From NCBI GenBank assembly GCA_026210745.1, contig CP110631.1:2604001-2668000 (forward strand): a stretch of DNA of 64,000 nt. Direction: 5' to 3'. Of this stretch, positions 24,449 through 36,573 are shown one piece after another. Within the stretch, counting starts at the first letter, position 1; the number at the start of each line of letters is the position of its first letter. Position numbers and translations under genes: made by a program. Source of the stretch: Exobasidium rhododendri (lineage: Eukaryota > Basidiomycota > Exobasidiomycetes > Exobasidiales > Exobasidiaceae). Under the pieces are notes generated by a model. It did not search any database, had not been told where the DNA came from, and saw only the letters and a program-made list of their open reading frames with translations.

Positions 24449-24775
24449 TTTGGAGGTGGGTGATGCCGTACTAGCAGCCAGTGCCTGTATCTCCTTTCCA
24501 CACTACCCGCCGCGGATTTATGCAGGGGCTGAGCCGAATCTTGGCTCGAAGGAGCTGCCCAGCTGTGTGATGATGGGGTAATGTTGCAATTTTTTTTCAG
24601 CTACCGGGGTGTTGCTTCGGGGTCTCTCCGCCTCTCGTGACTTTGTATACTCCAACCTCTTGTACGCCGCGTAGAATGCGACGATGAGCTTTTTGCAATT
24701 TTGGAGATTGGGAAGTCAGGTAAAAAAGGAAACCATCCTTAAGTACGACTGCCCTTAATCTGGTAAATTGTGATC
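24449..24775. other. Divergent promoter region DOT1 / PAM16
   Basis: A 327-nt interval with a T-run near 24590. No CACGTG was seen, only a one-mismatch CTCGTG at about 24633, 143 nt before the PAM16 ATG. Confidence 0.5.
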
Positions 24776-25466
24776 ATGGTGAGTAGAGGATCACCACAGC
24801 TTCTTGCACTGGATTCGTGCGCTTATTGTGTCTTTGTCCTTTCCAGTCTGTACCGAAGCTTTTGGCCCAAGTGCTCTTCCTCGGCACGCAGATCGTCGGT
24901 AGGGCGTTTATGGAAGCAGGTCGTCAAGCCGCTCGAAGTGAGTCGAATTATTGTTTGCCTGTGAGCTTACCTTCAAAGCTTTGTTGACGCTCTACTCCTT
25001 ACTTGAAGATGCGCGAGCCGGTCGAGTAGAAGCTGGATCAGCAGCAATGGCTGGCAACTCAACGACGGGAAATAGTGTTTCAGATGGTCTGAGTCGGACA
25101 CATCGAATGACACTAGATGAAGCAAAATTGATTCTGAACCTCAAGGAGGCAACCGTTGCAGAGAAGGAAGATTTGATCAGAGTGAGTATGCGCTGGTTGC
25201 GAAGTAATGAAAGATCATGATTGGGGAAAGCCAAATTAGCTGAAACCTTTAATCCTCGCTAGAACTACGAGCATCTTTTCGCTACAAATGCGCCACCTGC
25301 ACCAAAGGGAAAGTCGGGAGGTGGAAGTGGTAGCTTCTATGTTCAATCTAAGATAGTACGTGCACGGGAGAGGATAGAGGCAGAATGGAAAGAAGTGGCC
25401 AAGGCATTCAAAGAGCAACCGACAGAGCCACCACCGCCTGGCAAGGATGCTGCCACGAAGTTATGA
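24776..25466 (+). CDS. PAM16: Mitochondrial import motor subunit Pam16/Tim16
   Basis: J-like regulator of the TIM23 import motor; pairs with Pam18 to control mtHsp70 on the matrix side of the inner membrane. Exons 24776-24778 (ATG only), 24847-24937, 25009-25181 and 25263-25466 give 156 aa. The N-terminal family signature is FLGTQIVGRAFMEAGRQAAR. The degenerate J domain contains TLDEAKLILNLKEATVAEKEDLIRNYEHLFATN, without the HPD tripeptide, as expected of Pam16. A Pro-rich C-terminus follows. The isolated ATG is supported because Ser-Val-Pro-Lys-Leu-Leu directly after it fits the homologous start, and no other in-frame ATG precedes the signature. Confidence 0.93.
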
Positions 25467-25831
25467 TCACCTTCATATTATCCTCAACATCGACACACAC
25501 ACACACACACACCACACCTGTATTTGTTTTTCTTCTGTCCCCCAATAATTGCACACTACCACTCATACCTGACTGATACAAACTAGTAAGGATGAAAAAG
25601 TAGACCAAACGTCCATTGGGGCGAATTTTCACAGTCTCTCATTCCCTCTACATGGACCGCTGTTGCATTCCATGTATCCACCTGTGTCTCATGTTGGCTG
25701 TATCATGCGCTTCTATTCTCAAGACAAGGATCTCCAATGAGTATATGTTGTTTGAGTATTGGTTGTGCGAGAAGACCGTCCCCTACTGGCAGATAGAAGC
25801 TCTCGCCTTTGCAGGAGATGACAGTCCCTTT
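25467..25831. other. Convergent intergenic region PAM16 / MRPS16
   Basis: A 365-nt 3'-to-3' interval with an AC microsatellite at 25493-25512. No gene seen. Confidence 0.5.
25493..25512. repeat. (AC)n microsatellite
   Basis: About ten AC dinucleotides in the PAM16 3' flank. Confidence 0.95.
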
Positions 25832-26500
25832 TCACGCAGCCTGATCCATGGTTGCTTCTCCTGCTCCTGACCTATTAGCTTCCAGCCTCGGATTCGTCTT
25901 TACAGCGTTTCCTACCATCTCTTCTTGCTTCAATGGTGTGGCTGCAGTGCCTGACGGCGAGGTAGTCGATCCACCTACACGGCCACCAGCTGCTTGTAGG
26001 ATAGCGCTAGGCGACACTCGAGGCGAGGCTTTAATCTGGGAATCAACTTGATCCGACGGTCTGTAAATGCCCTTGTACCACTTCCCTTCGGGTATCAAAC
26101 CAGCCTAGAAGTAGTAGTTTTGATAGATCAGTGATGCATGTCATTTTCCGAATAGAGATGTATCCGACCAACTCACCTTATCTAATAATCTTGCAACTGG
26201 CTTACTCGGCTGCGCTCCTTCTCCTAGCCAGTATTTGATTCTGTCCGTGTTCCATTCAATCCTCTTCTCCAAAGGTAGCTTACCGTCAGCAACGCCAGAT
26301 GTCAGGACTCTCTGCGATGTGGAAGCATCTGAATTCGATGCATTGCGTCCTGCACTTGCTCTTGGTCGCGGGATTGGATCATACTCTCCCAACTTCTCAA
26401 TCGGTCTAGCATCTCTTGCAGCTTTGTCTCGTATTGCTACCAAATGATAAAACGGATTGTTCGTCGTGCCATGCCGAGCCAATCGCAATCGAACGACCAT
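25832..26500 (-). CDS. MRPS16: Mitochondrial ribosomal protein bS16m
   Basis: Small mitoribosomal subunit protein of the bacterial S16 family. Exons 26500-26177 and 26104-25832 give 198 aa. The N-terminal ~105 residues match S16 (VVRLRLARHGTTNNPFYHLVAIRDKAARDARPIEKLG, then WNTDRIKYWLGEGAQPSKPVARLLDK). The C-terminal ~90 residues are a Pro/Ser/Ala/Gly-rich extension typical of fungal mitoribosomal proteins. The start VVRLRLARHG leaves no separate presequence, as in other mitochondrial S16 proteins. The promoter carries CACGTG next to ATTGG, a reverse CCAAT box that could bind a HAP complex. Confidence 0.92.
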
Positions 26501-28526
26501 TGCTTATGAGACGGTACCGCCGATTTATCCAGTTGATACGAGTCAAAGGCTACCACGATAGTCTTCGAAGTGTTCTCACCCTATTTTTGTGGTGTGCTCT
26601 TGTAGCAGGGGAAGATGTCGGTACCACGTGATTGGCTTATGTCCGCCGCAAAGGCTCCCGTTTTAGGAAGGCCCGTACTGGGAAATTAATCCCACCCACA
26701 AGGATATCGTCGTACAGTATTACTGTATTTTGAAATTTAGAGTCATGCGTGTAAGAAAGTAAATCTCCTCTGCGGGCGGAGACGCTTTGGACGACGCTAC
26801 TACCACCGACTGACAGCATGCAACTAACTGACGAGTGGTCCCCTTGCCTCCGTCGCCTGACCAAGCCGCCTGTCGCTCAATCTACCGTAGCTGCTGCAGT
26901 CGTTTGTCTAAGCTTCTCTTGGTGACAGACCGCCCCACAATCGATGAAGCACGAGGCACTCCTTTCAATCAGTCAACAGGATGATGTCAATTGTGTAGTC
27001 CTCCTCCACAAATTCCTGAATTGCAATGACCCCCCCCCCCTCACCTTGGGCTACAGGTGTCCGTCACATGCCATTTCAAAGTTGCTGCTATTTCTGCTCA
27101 TGTCTTGATTCAAGGAAACCACATTACGCATTCACTATCCGAGCTTGCGGTCAAATTTGTGCGGCCTGATCAAGCCGCTTCCCACTAACGTGTTACTACT
27201 GCTACGTTGTAATACCTCTAAGAGCTAAAAAAAGCCCTCCACGCAAGTATACTCACTTTTCAAAAAGTTCATATAGTTCAGTCGTGTACTTCCTGAGAGA
27301 ATCCTAATTAGAGATTTGGAAATTTCCTATCGATACAAGCTTCCTTATGGATACTATTCGTCTTTCTCCCATTTTGTAATAGTTCGTACTCCCATGAGAC
27401 AAGTTGCAAGTCGTCTGTTAGTGGTCATAACGAGTGCTTCACTGGGCAAACCAAGAATCAATGTAGCCACCGCGAAATTCGACCCTGGGACTAACAGTAT
27501 TGCGACTAAAGAATTTACACTACCGCCAAGATCCCCTCTCATCGCTTGCCTTTTCGATTCCCCAATCTTCTCTCTTCATTCGTTCATTGCTCTTTCCCGA
27601 TTTTTGGGTCCAACATTTGCTGGCGTTTAGAAGGGGATCGTCGTCTTGCCTCACCACATCGTTCTGTCTCGGATCACACAAGAGTCAGTCCTGCTTTGTT
27701 CGACCTTTCGCCAGATCGAAAATCTCTCTCCCCCCTTTTTTTTCCTTTCTTCTTTTCATCGGTCAACGAAACAGAGCTTTGCTTTGCAAGTCACAAGACG
27801 GCCGGAGCTTTTCCTGCGGAGACATTCACCTTTTCAAGGAGGGCAAGAACGTCTCTTCCTGCTGCTGCTGAATTAGACAAAAGGCATTATTCGACCCTCA
27901 AGAAAAATACTTTTTTCACTTCTTATATCGCTTTAGCGATTGTGGCAGACATCTCGACGATTTCTTTCCAGGCCGGTCCTAATTATCCTCTGCCACCCAG
28001 GCCAAAAGAGATCTACGTGCACTCGAATCCTCTACTTCCAGCAAACGGACTAGATTTCTGAAGGTGCGCCTAATCTGTCTCCCCGACACTAAGAATCAAG
28101 ACCAGGCGATCAAGGTGTACCTTGTGTGCCCCTGAATTGTCTTTTGATTGGCGCTGAAATCAGTCCACGATCTTACCACGATCTCGCTGGCACGATTGTG
28201 ATCTAAACTTACACTGGGATCTGTGAAAGGTACTCAGGCGAGGATTTATCTGTCCAAAGGTGAGTGGCTTCGATCACATTACTTTCCCAGAATGGAGAGA
28301 AACTTGCTCTCGGGAGTTCGTGCCAAGAGTTACAGCTGGACTCAAAGCCGCGCTTCAGCTGCAGCAATGACCTGGGAACTCGCTCGACCGACGAATTTAC
28401 ACGAGCACACTACTGACCAAAGCAATCTCCACTTTCTTCTCCTCTTGTCTTCGTCGACCTTTCTTGCTTATCTTTTGACACAAATTTGCAGGCTCTGCTG
28501 TACCTCCCTTAGACGGTACGTGGAGC
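26501..28526. other. Long gene-free interval upstream of the Bni4-like gene
   Basis: About 2.0 kb between divergent starts. The left end holds CACGTG-ATTGG for MRPS16. A C-run sits at 27030-27040. From about 27500 to 27780 the plus strand is C/T-rich. Open frames here (for example 27546-28061) show no domain. A long, possibly spliced 5' leader for the Bni4-like gene is the simplest reading. Confidence 0.5.
26625..26635. promoter_or_regulatory. CACGTG E-box joined to reverse CCAAT box, MRPS16 side
   Basis: CACGTG at 26625-26630 runs directly into ATTGG (26631-26635). The distal base of the E-box is 130 nt from the MRPS16 ATG. CCAAT boxes in front of mitochondrial genes are classic HAP-complex sites; occupancy is inferred. 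Confidence 0.55.
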
Positions 28527-31500
28527 ATGGCTCTCTCTCTGGCGCTCAATTGGTCACCACCACCTTCGTCACCCCTGTTTGAAGACAGCTCCACGCTAGG
28601 TAGCATTCCGCCGGGCAATGAATCTTCTTCACATTCACAATCGGCAAGTGCTCCTACCTCGGTCTTGAGCGGTCAAACGTCTACATCATCTCCCTCTATG
28701 GATTACAGACATCCACACCAGCCGTCTTCAGCCGTCAACAACAGCGGCCAAACGACTCCATCTTCTCCTTCCGGCACAGGCGGCACATCTCCGTCAAAGT
28801 CGTATGCTGCAGCAGCCTCCAAGCAACAACAGCAGCAGCCAATTTTTCAGATGCCTACATATCCAAATCCAGCCTTGACCTCGCAGGTGAGCTTCCAGAA
28901 GCTGAGAGAGAGAGAGTCCAACTTTGATGCTCATCGTGTATCTCTCCTCATTCCCTTTTGCATATCTATTTGCAGCATTCCTACTCAAGCTCATCAAGTC
29001 AAACGTCGTATGGTAACACATTGCCGGCTTCGTCTACATATAGCTCTGGGATGAAGAATTCGAACCCTGCAACGGACATCTCCGAAGATGGACGTAGAAG
29101 GAGGACAACTTCTGGCCCTCAAAAGCCAAGTCCTCTGAATTACAATGATACGCTCTCGCACTATCCTATTTCACTGGCCCAAGGTACTTCGCCTTTTCGA
29201 TCTGGCTTTGGTCTGCCACCGGGCGCTATGGCTCCTTCCAGTACAACGCACACTTCCTTGTCTACAAATAATCCAGCCGTTGCCAATGGCTATCATCCTT
29301 ACCGTCGCACACCAAAAAGCTCAGACGCTCCCACCAGTACCGCTACCACTACCACGATTACCACATCATCACCTCCCACCTCATTTCCTCAAGGCGGACC
29401 CCCAATACTTCCTCCTATGCCGGGGCAGCCTCCTACAGCTGCAGTGACAATGGCAGCCCCTTCTCCAAGAATTCGATCTGCGAGCACGACGTCTAGCGGT
29501 ACAGCAAGAGAATCTAATCGAACCGGGTTCACTACAACGGGGGCACCTTCAAGCTCTGCTAAGCCTATATCGTATTCGTCGGCTGTCTCCGGTGTGTCTC
29601 CCAGAGGGGAGTCATTCTCTGTTCGGCAGCAAGAGCAGCAGCAAGAGCAGCAGCAACAACAAGGACAATCTGGCTCAGATCGCTTGAAGAATTCGCCTCA
29701 GACGCGGCCTGACACATCTCTCAAGTCGGACCTAAATGCTCGATCTGATCATAACTCTACCTCGAATTCGTACACTACAGCAGCTCCACCCTTTCACGGA
29801 CGAAGTGACTCGACCTCTTCGACTCAAAGCACTACTGATCGTAGCCAAGTCACCACCAGTCCTGCTAGTTCATCAGGAAGAAGTGCACCACCAATTGCAC
29901 CAAACACCCCACCAACGACGGCCACCCCAACGTCGATGAACAATAAGAAGCCTTCCCCTCTATCAAAGGGCTCCCAGCAGAGTGTAGAAAATGACGACGC
30001 CGAAGCGAACAATGCTGGAAGTGACGATGAGAATACGATACGAGGTCGAAGCACACCCACGCCTGGTGAAAAGACAAAGAAGGGCTTTTCTAACAAGCTA
30101 AAGAAAGCCCTCTCCTTTTCCAGTCTGTCTGAGATCCAGCATGCCGAAGCGGCAGCTGCTGTCCCTGACCGAGCTTACGGTGGTAGGAGCAATCTTCCTT
30201 TCAAGCAAAACTCATCCGTGGAGACGAACGGATCTTCCGGAAGTGCCAGATCTACTTCTCCACCTCGGACGCCTGACAACGGTGTGCCACCCTTGCCTCA
30301 TTCATCTGCCGCTTCAATCAGCTCAAGGCGTAGTACGAGACCTCCATTGTCTAGTTCTGATGCACCGTCGTCCAAGAGGAGTCTTTTCAATCGGAAGTTT
30401 AATTCGTCGACGGATAACATCTCCATCTCTTCGACTGTCTCGAGTGCTTCTGTCATGCTGCGAAAAGTAGGCAATCTAGGGAAGATTGCCAGAAGACACA
30501 GTCTGATGGGCCTGACGAACATGTTCAATGGTAACAGCAAAGAGCAGCAAGGCAAGCAGGGACTTCAGGGGGATGATTTTGGCACCACCAACACTATCTC
30601 GCCTGGCAATGTCGTACCGGCAGATGAAGCTACGCTGGGGCACAATGGCAAGAAGGACAAGGTGAAGGCAAAGAAGGGTAGTCCAGCGTTGGCGTCGGTG
30701 TCGCATGCCACTGTAGAGTTGGAAAGCTCACAAGGTGGCGTAGACTCTTCCATGACTCCTGCTGCTTCTTATGTTCGACAACATCAATTGCAAATGAAGC
30801 AACAGGCAGAAGCAGATCGTCTTGCCAAGGAAAAGCAGGAAGCTGCCGAAAGAGCAGCTGCTTCTCTCCGCAACACAAAGACGACTGATGACATCACCGA
30901 AAGCAGACAAAAGATGATTGAAAAGGAAAAGGAACGACTTAAGAGCAAACGTGGTTGGAGGAAGAAATTGGGTGTAGGTTCGATTGGATCCTCTTCGGAG
31001 GCCAAACAGATCACCGGTCTGGAAACGATGCCAGCGGAACATGAGGCTGAACAGGCCAGATTGGCTCAAGCAAACGTTGGACGAGGAACCGGAGGATATA
31101 CTTCAGGACCAAGTGTGGGACAGGCAGGGGCTTCTTTGCCTGTCGGGATCTACGCCGAGAACAGCCACGACACCACCTTTGGTCAGGAGGAACTAGAGCC
31201 GCCTCACATGCCCGGAACAATGGAAGGATACGAGTCGTCAGGTGATGACTTTGAGACGGACAGCCTGCGACACTGGGGTGAAGGAATCGAGAAGTCGCGA
31301 GAGAGCGCTTCCAAGATCAAAAGCGTAAAGGGAATACTCAAGAACACGGCCTCGTTCAAGGAACAACCAGCGTTCAATTCAAACGATCTGCCACTCTCCT
31401 CCTCGGACAGCTTTGACAGGCCTTTCCTTGGTCGGATGCGAGCAGATAGCTACGAGGTTCCTCACGCAATAACGTCTAGCGGCAGCAACTTCACGCAAAA

Positions 31501-31930
31501 GTCGCAGATCAGCACCACGCCTGCTGCCACCGATCGTGTAGACGGCATACCCAGAGGTAGCACATCCGAAGAAGAAAGGCGTGAACGGAACACGGCGACA
31601 AACTTTACATCGTCTACTTCGGTCAACAATGTTTCGTTTGGCCATCATTCCAACTCGTCTATGCCAGCTCTGTCGATCATGCATCCATCGCCGACTGGCA
31701 AACGCAGTGTCACTGCACCAGTGTCTAGAAAGCGACTCATCTTTGCCGATGCTCACATCTATCACTCGACGTGGCCTGCTCATGTGTATGACAGGAGAGG
31801 TGAATTGGCCACCTGCAATCGCTTGACGCCGCTCTTGGCGCAACGGATCAAGGAAGAACTGAACACATACAAGATGGAGGAGATGGCCGTCGCTCCCTCG
31901 AGTCGCATTCACACGCACTTCTTTGTGTAG
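28527..31930 (+). CDS. Bni4/Afr1-like septin-neck scaffold protein
   Basis: Two exons (28527-28886, 28976-31930) give 1104 aa. Almost all of it is low-complexity Ser/Thr/Pro/Gln/Asn-rich sequence, with a coiled, Glu/Lys/Ala-rich stretch near residues 710-770. Only the last ~70 residues are strongly conserved: IFADAHIYHSTWPAHVYDRR, then ATCNRLTPLLAQRIKEELN, KMEEM and a terminal THFF. This is the C-terminal block shared by yeast Bni4 and Afr1 and their fungal relatives, where it carries the Glc7 (PP1) docking region. RLIF just before the block could be an RVxF-like motif. By analogy it would tether PP1 or chitin synthase to septins; this is inferred from the tail only. The start ATG is plausible, but upstream exons are possible. 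Confidence 0.78.
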
Positions 31931-32473
31931 ACTATCTCAACTCCAGCAATCCTCTTCTATCCTCTTCTTCAGCATCTTCATATGGACCGCTCTTTCTATC
32001 ATCTTCCCCCCTTTTCGTCTCCTTTCTCATCGTCAAACGGAACACTTGAAACGCCATTAATCCTATTTCTTGCCCACGCCAACTACAACGAAGTCTCCAT
32101 GTTATCGGAAGTCGTGGCACCCTTCTCTCCCACTCTTTTCTTTCCCCCTTCCGCCGTCTCTCTCCTTTTCTGACCACACGACGACACAAACACACCCAAC
32201 CCACCCACGCGACACTGCCAATTTGTGCGCCTCGCCTCGCCTCTTTCTCCATCAATCTATTACTCAGTGTGCCACTGGTTGGTCCGCTTCAGCATTCGCG
32301 ACCCTTTCCTCCGTCGATCGACGAGCACACGCTATCATTCTTTCGATCGTCTCTCCTCCATCATTAACAGCAGATGACTACAACACATCCATTACTTTCA
32401 TTACACACTGGCCTCTTATATACAGCCTCATTCTATTTCATTTCATTCGACTACTATCATCATCATCAACAAC

Positions 32474-32504
<31 letters not shown>

Positions 32505-33042
32505 CCACCTTCGAACCTGCTTTTGCTCTCCCGCCCAAGTATCTTACGATTTCTTTCAGCACTAAGACTTTTCCTTACACAGACGATTCCTTTTCGGCTC
32601 AGTCTCTTTCCCATGTTCCTCTCTTTTCTTTTCTTTTCCTCGAATTTCAGCAATTCCTACTACCACCTTGTCCTCCTCCTCGCTCTTTCTCTCTCCCACT
32701 TACTCCGTTTCCTCATCTCTCCTCCCCTCTCTTCCAATCATTGTCTCTTTTTTTCTAAACTCGGTTCTTGTTTACCCAAAAAGCTAATGTTCAAAGGAAT
32801 CTAGAAGTTCGTGTCTTCTTCTTACAGGTTGAATCATTGAAAATAGTGCGGATGCGAGGGACGGGCAGAGAGCAAGGTAGCCGAGCAAGAGTATGAGTAT
32901 TACCCGCTTCTATTGAGACGGAAGTAGAGAGGAGACAGCGAGAAATAGGGGAGAGGACGTGGTTTCATGGGATAGGTAAGATTAATGAAATGAGCGAGCG
33001 AGCAAATAAAAGAAAGGGAGGATGAACGGGTAAGATCAGCAA
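31931..33042. other. Convergent 1.1-kb pyrimidine-rich interval
   Basis: Lies between the 3' ends of the Bni4-like gene and the Dbf2-like kinase. From about 31990 to 32790 the plus strand is strongly C/T-rich. It contains a 244-codon open frame (32070-32804) of Leu/Ser/Phe/Pro that looks like composition, not coding, plus a CAA microsatellite. The last 200 nt are purine-rich and are probably the kinase 3' UTR. Confidence 0.55.
32467..32503. repeat. (CAA)n microsatellite
   Basis: Pure CAA/ACA trinucleotides to about 32494, then imperfect to 32503, within the pyrimidine-rich interval. Confidence 0.93.
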
Positions 33043-35085
33043 TCAGAAGATGGTGGAAAAGACGTCGCCTGCATCTTTGCCATCCACTCCTACTTGGCTT
33101 TCCTTCCAGTTGTTCTTGTCATTCTTTCCAAATGTAAATCCGACCCAGAGACCTCGATTACCACTGCTACTCTGTCCTTTGTTCCCACTCTCCAGTTTCT
33201 CCTCTACTCGCTGAGCCTTTTCCTGCACTTCTTTGTATTTCTTCATGTCGTCCGGATTCTCAAAGTCATCAAAGTAGCCGGTGTCCAGGTCTGATTCCAA
33301 CTGAGGTATGAACGGTGCCTTTAGAGATCGCAGCTCTGTCAAATCTAAAGGTGCAAAGAAAGGGTGAGACTGGATCTGTTGAAGCGAGCTGATTCTTCTG
33401 CTTGGCTGATCGATCAATCGAGTTACTGCATCCCACGCTACGTTACTCAGGTTGAATTGTAAATCTTGCGGCTTGTCGTAGATTGGTCTCTGCAGCACCT
33501 TCTCCCAATTCTTGAGATTGGTCCATGTTTCATCGGGATTGCCTCCACTGAAGGGCGGGAAGCCGCACAAGAATTCAAACAAGATGCAACCCAGACTCCA
33601 GTAATCGACGCTGATACTGTAATTTCGACCTCGAAGGACTTCCGGCGCCATGTAATCAGGACTTCCTACGATGGAATCAGCATACGCAACGTTTTGAGCT
33701 CGCATCTTTTTGTAGAGACTCGACCTCTCATGAGGCGTTCTGTAAATGAGCGAAGAATCTTTGACGGCATCCAATCTGCCTTTGAGAGACTCGATCCGAC
33801 CGGGATTCAAGGCGCCAGCAGCAAGACCGAAGTCGGTCAACTTAATGTGACCTGTTGAATCGACCAAGAAGTTCTGTCGTTGTGCGGCGAGAGTTCCGTT
33901 CCATTGGTCAGTCTCCATGAATTGTGCAGAGCATGCGAGGACCCAGTCTGCAACACACTCACCTCTGGCTTGAGATCTCGATGGATGTACCCTAAAGCAT
34001 GAAGCTCATTGACGGCGACGAACATTTCTGCAGCGTAAAAGCGAGCGTGTTCTTCTCGCAATACTCCAGAGTTGTTTAGTAGCGTCCGGAAATCGCCTCC
34101 GGGTACGTACTCCTTTTGGTTTTCAAAGATGATGTGTCAGTTCTTGAGGTGCGAAATGAGATCCTGGGGATCGAGAACGGAGGACTCACCATTGCCAAGA
34201 AGACGTGATCGCGATCCTGGAAGGCGTAGAGAAGGCGGACCAGCCAAGGCGTTCGAGTGGCTGTGAGAATGTCTCGCTCAGTCAGGACGTGCCGAACCTG
34301 TGTAATAGCCAAGACAGTTGTGAGATGAAGTGTGAGAGGAAGGAACGATCCAGCCCACCACGTACCTCGTCCATTCGTACAAGGACTCTTTTCCGAAGTC
34401 GCTTGAGAGCACAAACTTCTCCAGTCTCTCTTTTTCTCGCCAAGAATACTTCACCATATCCACCTTGACCAACTTGAGTGATGATGTGAAAGGACTCGAG
34501 TCTCAACTTTGTTCTCCGCTTCCTCAGATGGGCTCTCTCCCTTCCAAGGTAGGATGACACCTCAGTGCTGCGATTCGTATCGCTTCGAGCACTTGCCAGA
34601 TCAGTGAGACCTGTTTGAGCTCTAAATGCAATGGACCGACTTCTACGATCGGCCAAGTATCGCAACGAATCAAAGTAGTGATTGAGAAAGTCTGCATCGA
34701 GGTTCGTATTACCGTTTTCAATAAGCTGTTCCTTCGACTTGAAGCACATGCATCAGTCTATCGACTCACATAGTTGGGCCACATTTGCTTTCCTTCGAAC
34801 TTCTGCACTATCGACGATTGCGCTCTCCCAGGCGGCAAGTCCTTCCCCTCGTTTCCAGCTCTTGTAGCTATTTCTGCTGTCATCTCCTACATCGTTGTTG
34901 TTCGAGATGAAATCCGACTGAATGTTGTCGTCCTTGACTCTTGCAGCGCGAAGACGACTTGATGGCGACTTTGCTAGCGCTGCCTTGCCGAGATCAGAGT
35001 GACCCTGGAACGGTGAGTGGTTGTTCCCTATCGTTGGACTGTTCTGCGAGGCATTGACAAGTACCCGAGAAGTAGGCACGGACAT
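33043..35085 (-). CDS. DBF2: NDR-family Ser/Thr kinase, Dbf2/Sid2 type
   Basis: AGC kinase of the NDR/LATS group that, with Mob1, executes mitotic exit and septation. Exons 35085-34770, 34691-34366, 34297-34190, 34112-33963 and 33873-33043 give 576 aa. Features in order: disordered N-terminus; Mob-binding helix region [21 protein letters not shown]; Gly loop [13 protein letters not shown]-type Lys in CALKRL; catalytic HRDLKPEN; DFGLAAG; the NDR insert between DFG and APE; activation segment GSPDYMAPE; and the C-terminal hydrophobic tail with GLWVGFTF. Exon 2 is started at the ACTTT after GCAG because this restores the conserved Tyr-Phe-Leu. Motifs favour Dbf2/Sid2 over Cbk1/Orb6. Confidence 0.93.
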
Positions 35086-35497
35086 GGTGGGTCCAGTACG
35101 ATTTGTGTCAAAGGTAGATCCTAGTCCTGAGGAGAGAGGGGAGAACGCAAGGCAAGCGAGGTGTTTTGTATTGGAATGCTTTCGTGTCTGTGTTTTTCCG
35201 GACCCCTTTCCTTAGCTTTATTGGTCGATCGTTGCTCAACTGGGGAATTGAGCCACAATTACAGATATTGCACTACAATTTAATCAACAACGCCAAATTA
35301 CCAAAGTCAAAGAAACCAACACATTACCACCGCCAAGGGACAGAGTCTCAAGGTCGGAGCGCGCACACATCACGTGAAAAAACACCAACACCGCGTTCTC
35401 CTCGACACTCTTAGGTACGAGGCCAAAGTAAGAGGATTCATCATCACGCTCCTCGTCGTCAGGCGTAAATCGATCCTTCGCCCGCTCGTCGTATTTT
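35086..35497. other. Divergent promoter region DBF2 / SPC25
   Basis: A 412-nt interval between two mitotic genes, with one CACGTG. No other element recognised. Confidence 0.6.
35371..35376. promoter_or_regulatory. CACGTG E-box, SPC25 side
   Basis: CACGTG with its distal base 127 nt before the SPC25 ATG at 35498. Confidence 0.6.
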
Positions 35498-36573
35498 ATG
35501 TCGAATAGGGCATCGCTGGCACCTGGATCACGGCGAGGTCCGGATGTCCTCTCTTCTTCCTCTCAGTCGAAGTATCTGGCCTCGTCACAGACTGCTGGAA
35601 CATCCTCTCCTTCGACCTTTTCCTTTCGTCCACACATATTACTATCACAGGATGGTGACAAGGTTGGCTTTGGAGCTCTACTAGACTACTCTGATCTGAA
35701 CGAGCGCATCGATATGTTTCGGGAGGTATTCACAGCGAGCTTGGAGCAATCTATCGCGGAATCTGAGAGGAAAGCTGAGGAGCATGCTGGTCGTTTGAGA
35801 GAAGAGGACAGGAAGTTAGAGTCGACTAGAGAGACGATTGAACGGCAGAGGGAAGAGCTGAGGAAAATAGACCAGAGTGAGTAAGCATCTCCCTCTGCGC
35901 ACTTTAGCTTCTTGGCCAGTGCATCTCATCTTTGGCTGACGCTGTGTATTTACAACAGCCATCGCTTACGAAAGGCAGGCGGACAACTCTGCTCGTGCTC
36001 AACTGACTAAACTCCAATCGTCTTTGGCCTCACTAGAGCAAAGACTGATGGAAGCAGACAGGGAAAAGAATCGACTTGAACGCGATTTCGAAAGGAAGAC
36101 ACAGGATCGTGAACTTCGAAGAGCAAGACTTATCCATGAGATCAAGAGAAATAGACCCGAATTGCTGCGTTTCAACGAAAAGTTGGGTTGTCGAATCAGT
36201 GCTGGAAGTGAAAAGCCAGGAGGGAGGGGAAAGTCAACAATCAAATTCACATTCAACTTGATCAATCCGGAAGACTGGTCGTACGAAGCCAAATTTGTGA
36301 TCGATGCTAGCACTTCTCATTATAAGAGTGAGTACAGGGCAAGGGATGAAGTCGCAGGTAAGAAGGACGCTCATTCAATCCCTCTTTTTTTCCCTCATCG
36401 GTCTAGTTCTAAGTCACTCCCCCGCTATACCTCAAGAGAAGCTGGACAGATGTCTGTCTGACCTCAACACATCAAGAGCGCTCTTTACCTTCATCAAACG
36501 TATGCGAGCTGCCTTCAAGGAAGAAATAGAGCGGCAACGTGTCGCTCAAAGAATCGCTCGGAGAGACGCATGA
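35498..36573 (+). CDS. SPC25: Kinetochore protein Spc25
   Basis: Ndc80-complex subunit that links microtubule-binding Ndc80-Nuf2 to the inner kinetochore. Exons 35498-35876, 35959-36327 and 36407-36573 give 304 aa. A Ser-rich N-terminus is followed by a long coiled coil (about residues 60-195, heptads of Glu/Arg/Lys/Leu). The globular RWD-like Spc25 domain follows: STIKFTFNLINPEDW, then FVIDAST, LSHSPAIPQEKLDRCLSDLN, and the diagnostic LFTFIKRMRAAF near the end. The start was taken at the first ATG, which leaves about 50 residues before the coil. Divergent from DBF2; both act in mitosis. Confidence 0.9.

Noticed and set aside
27546-28061. 171-codon plus-strand open frame upstream of the Bni4-like gene
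   Set aside because: Compositionally driven by C/T-rich sequence, with no motif; treated as leader or intergenic.
32070-32804. 244-codon plus-strand open frame
   Set aside because: Pyrimidine-rich low complexity; stays open by composition and lacks any domain.
34692-34749. N-terminal MCFKSKEQL frame as part of the Dbf2-like kinase
   Set aside because: The conserved VAQLYFLNHYFD junction shows that this segment is intron.
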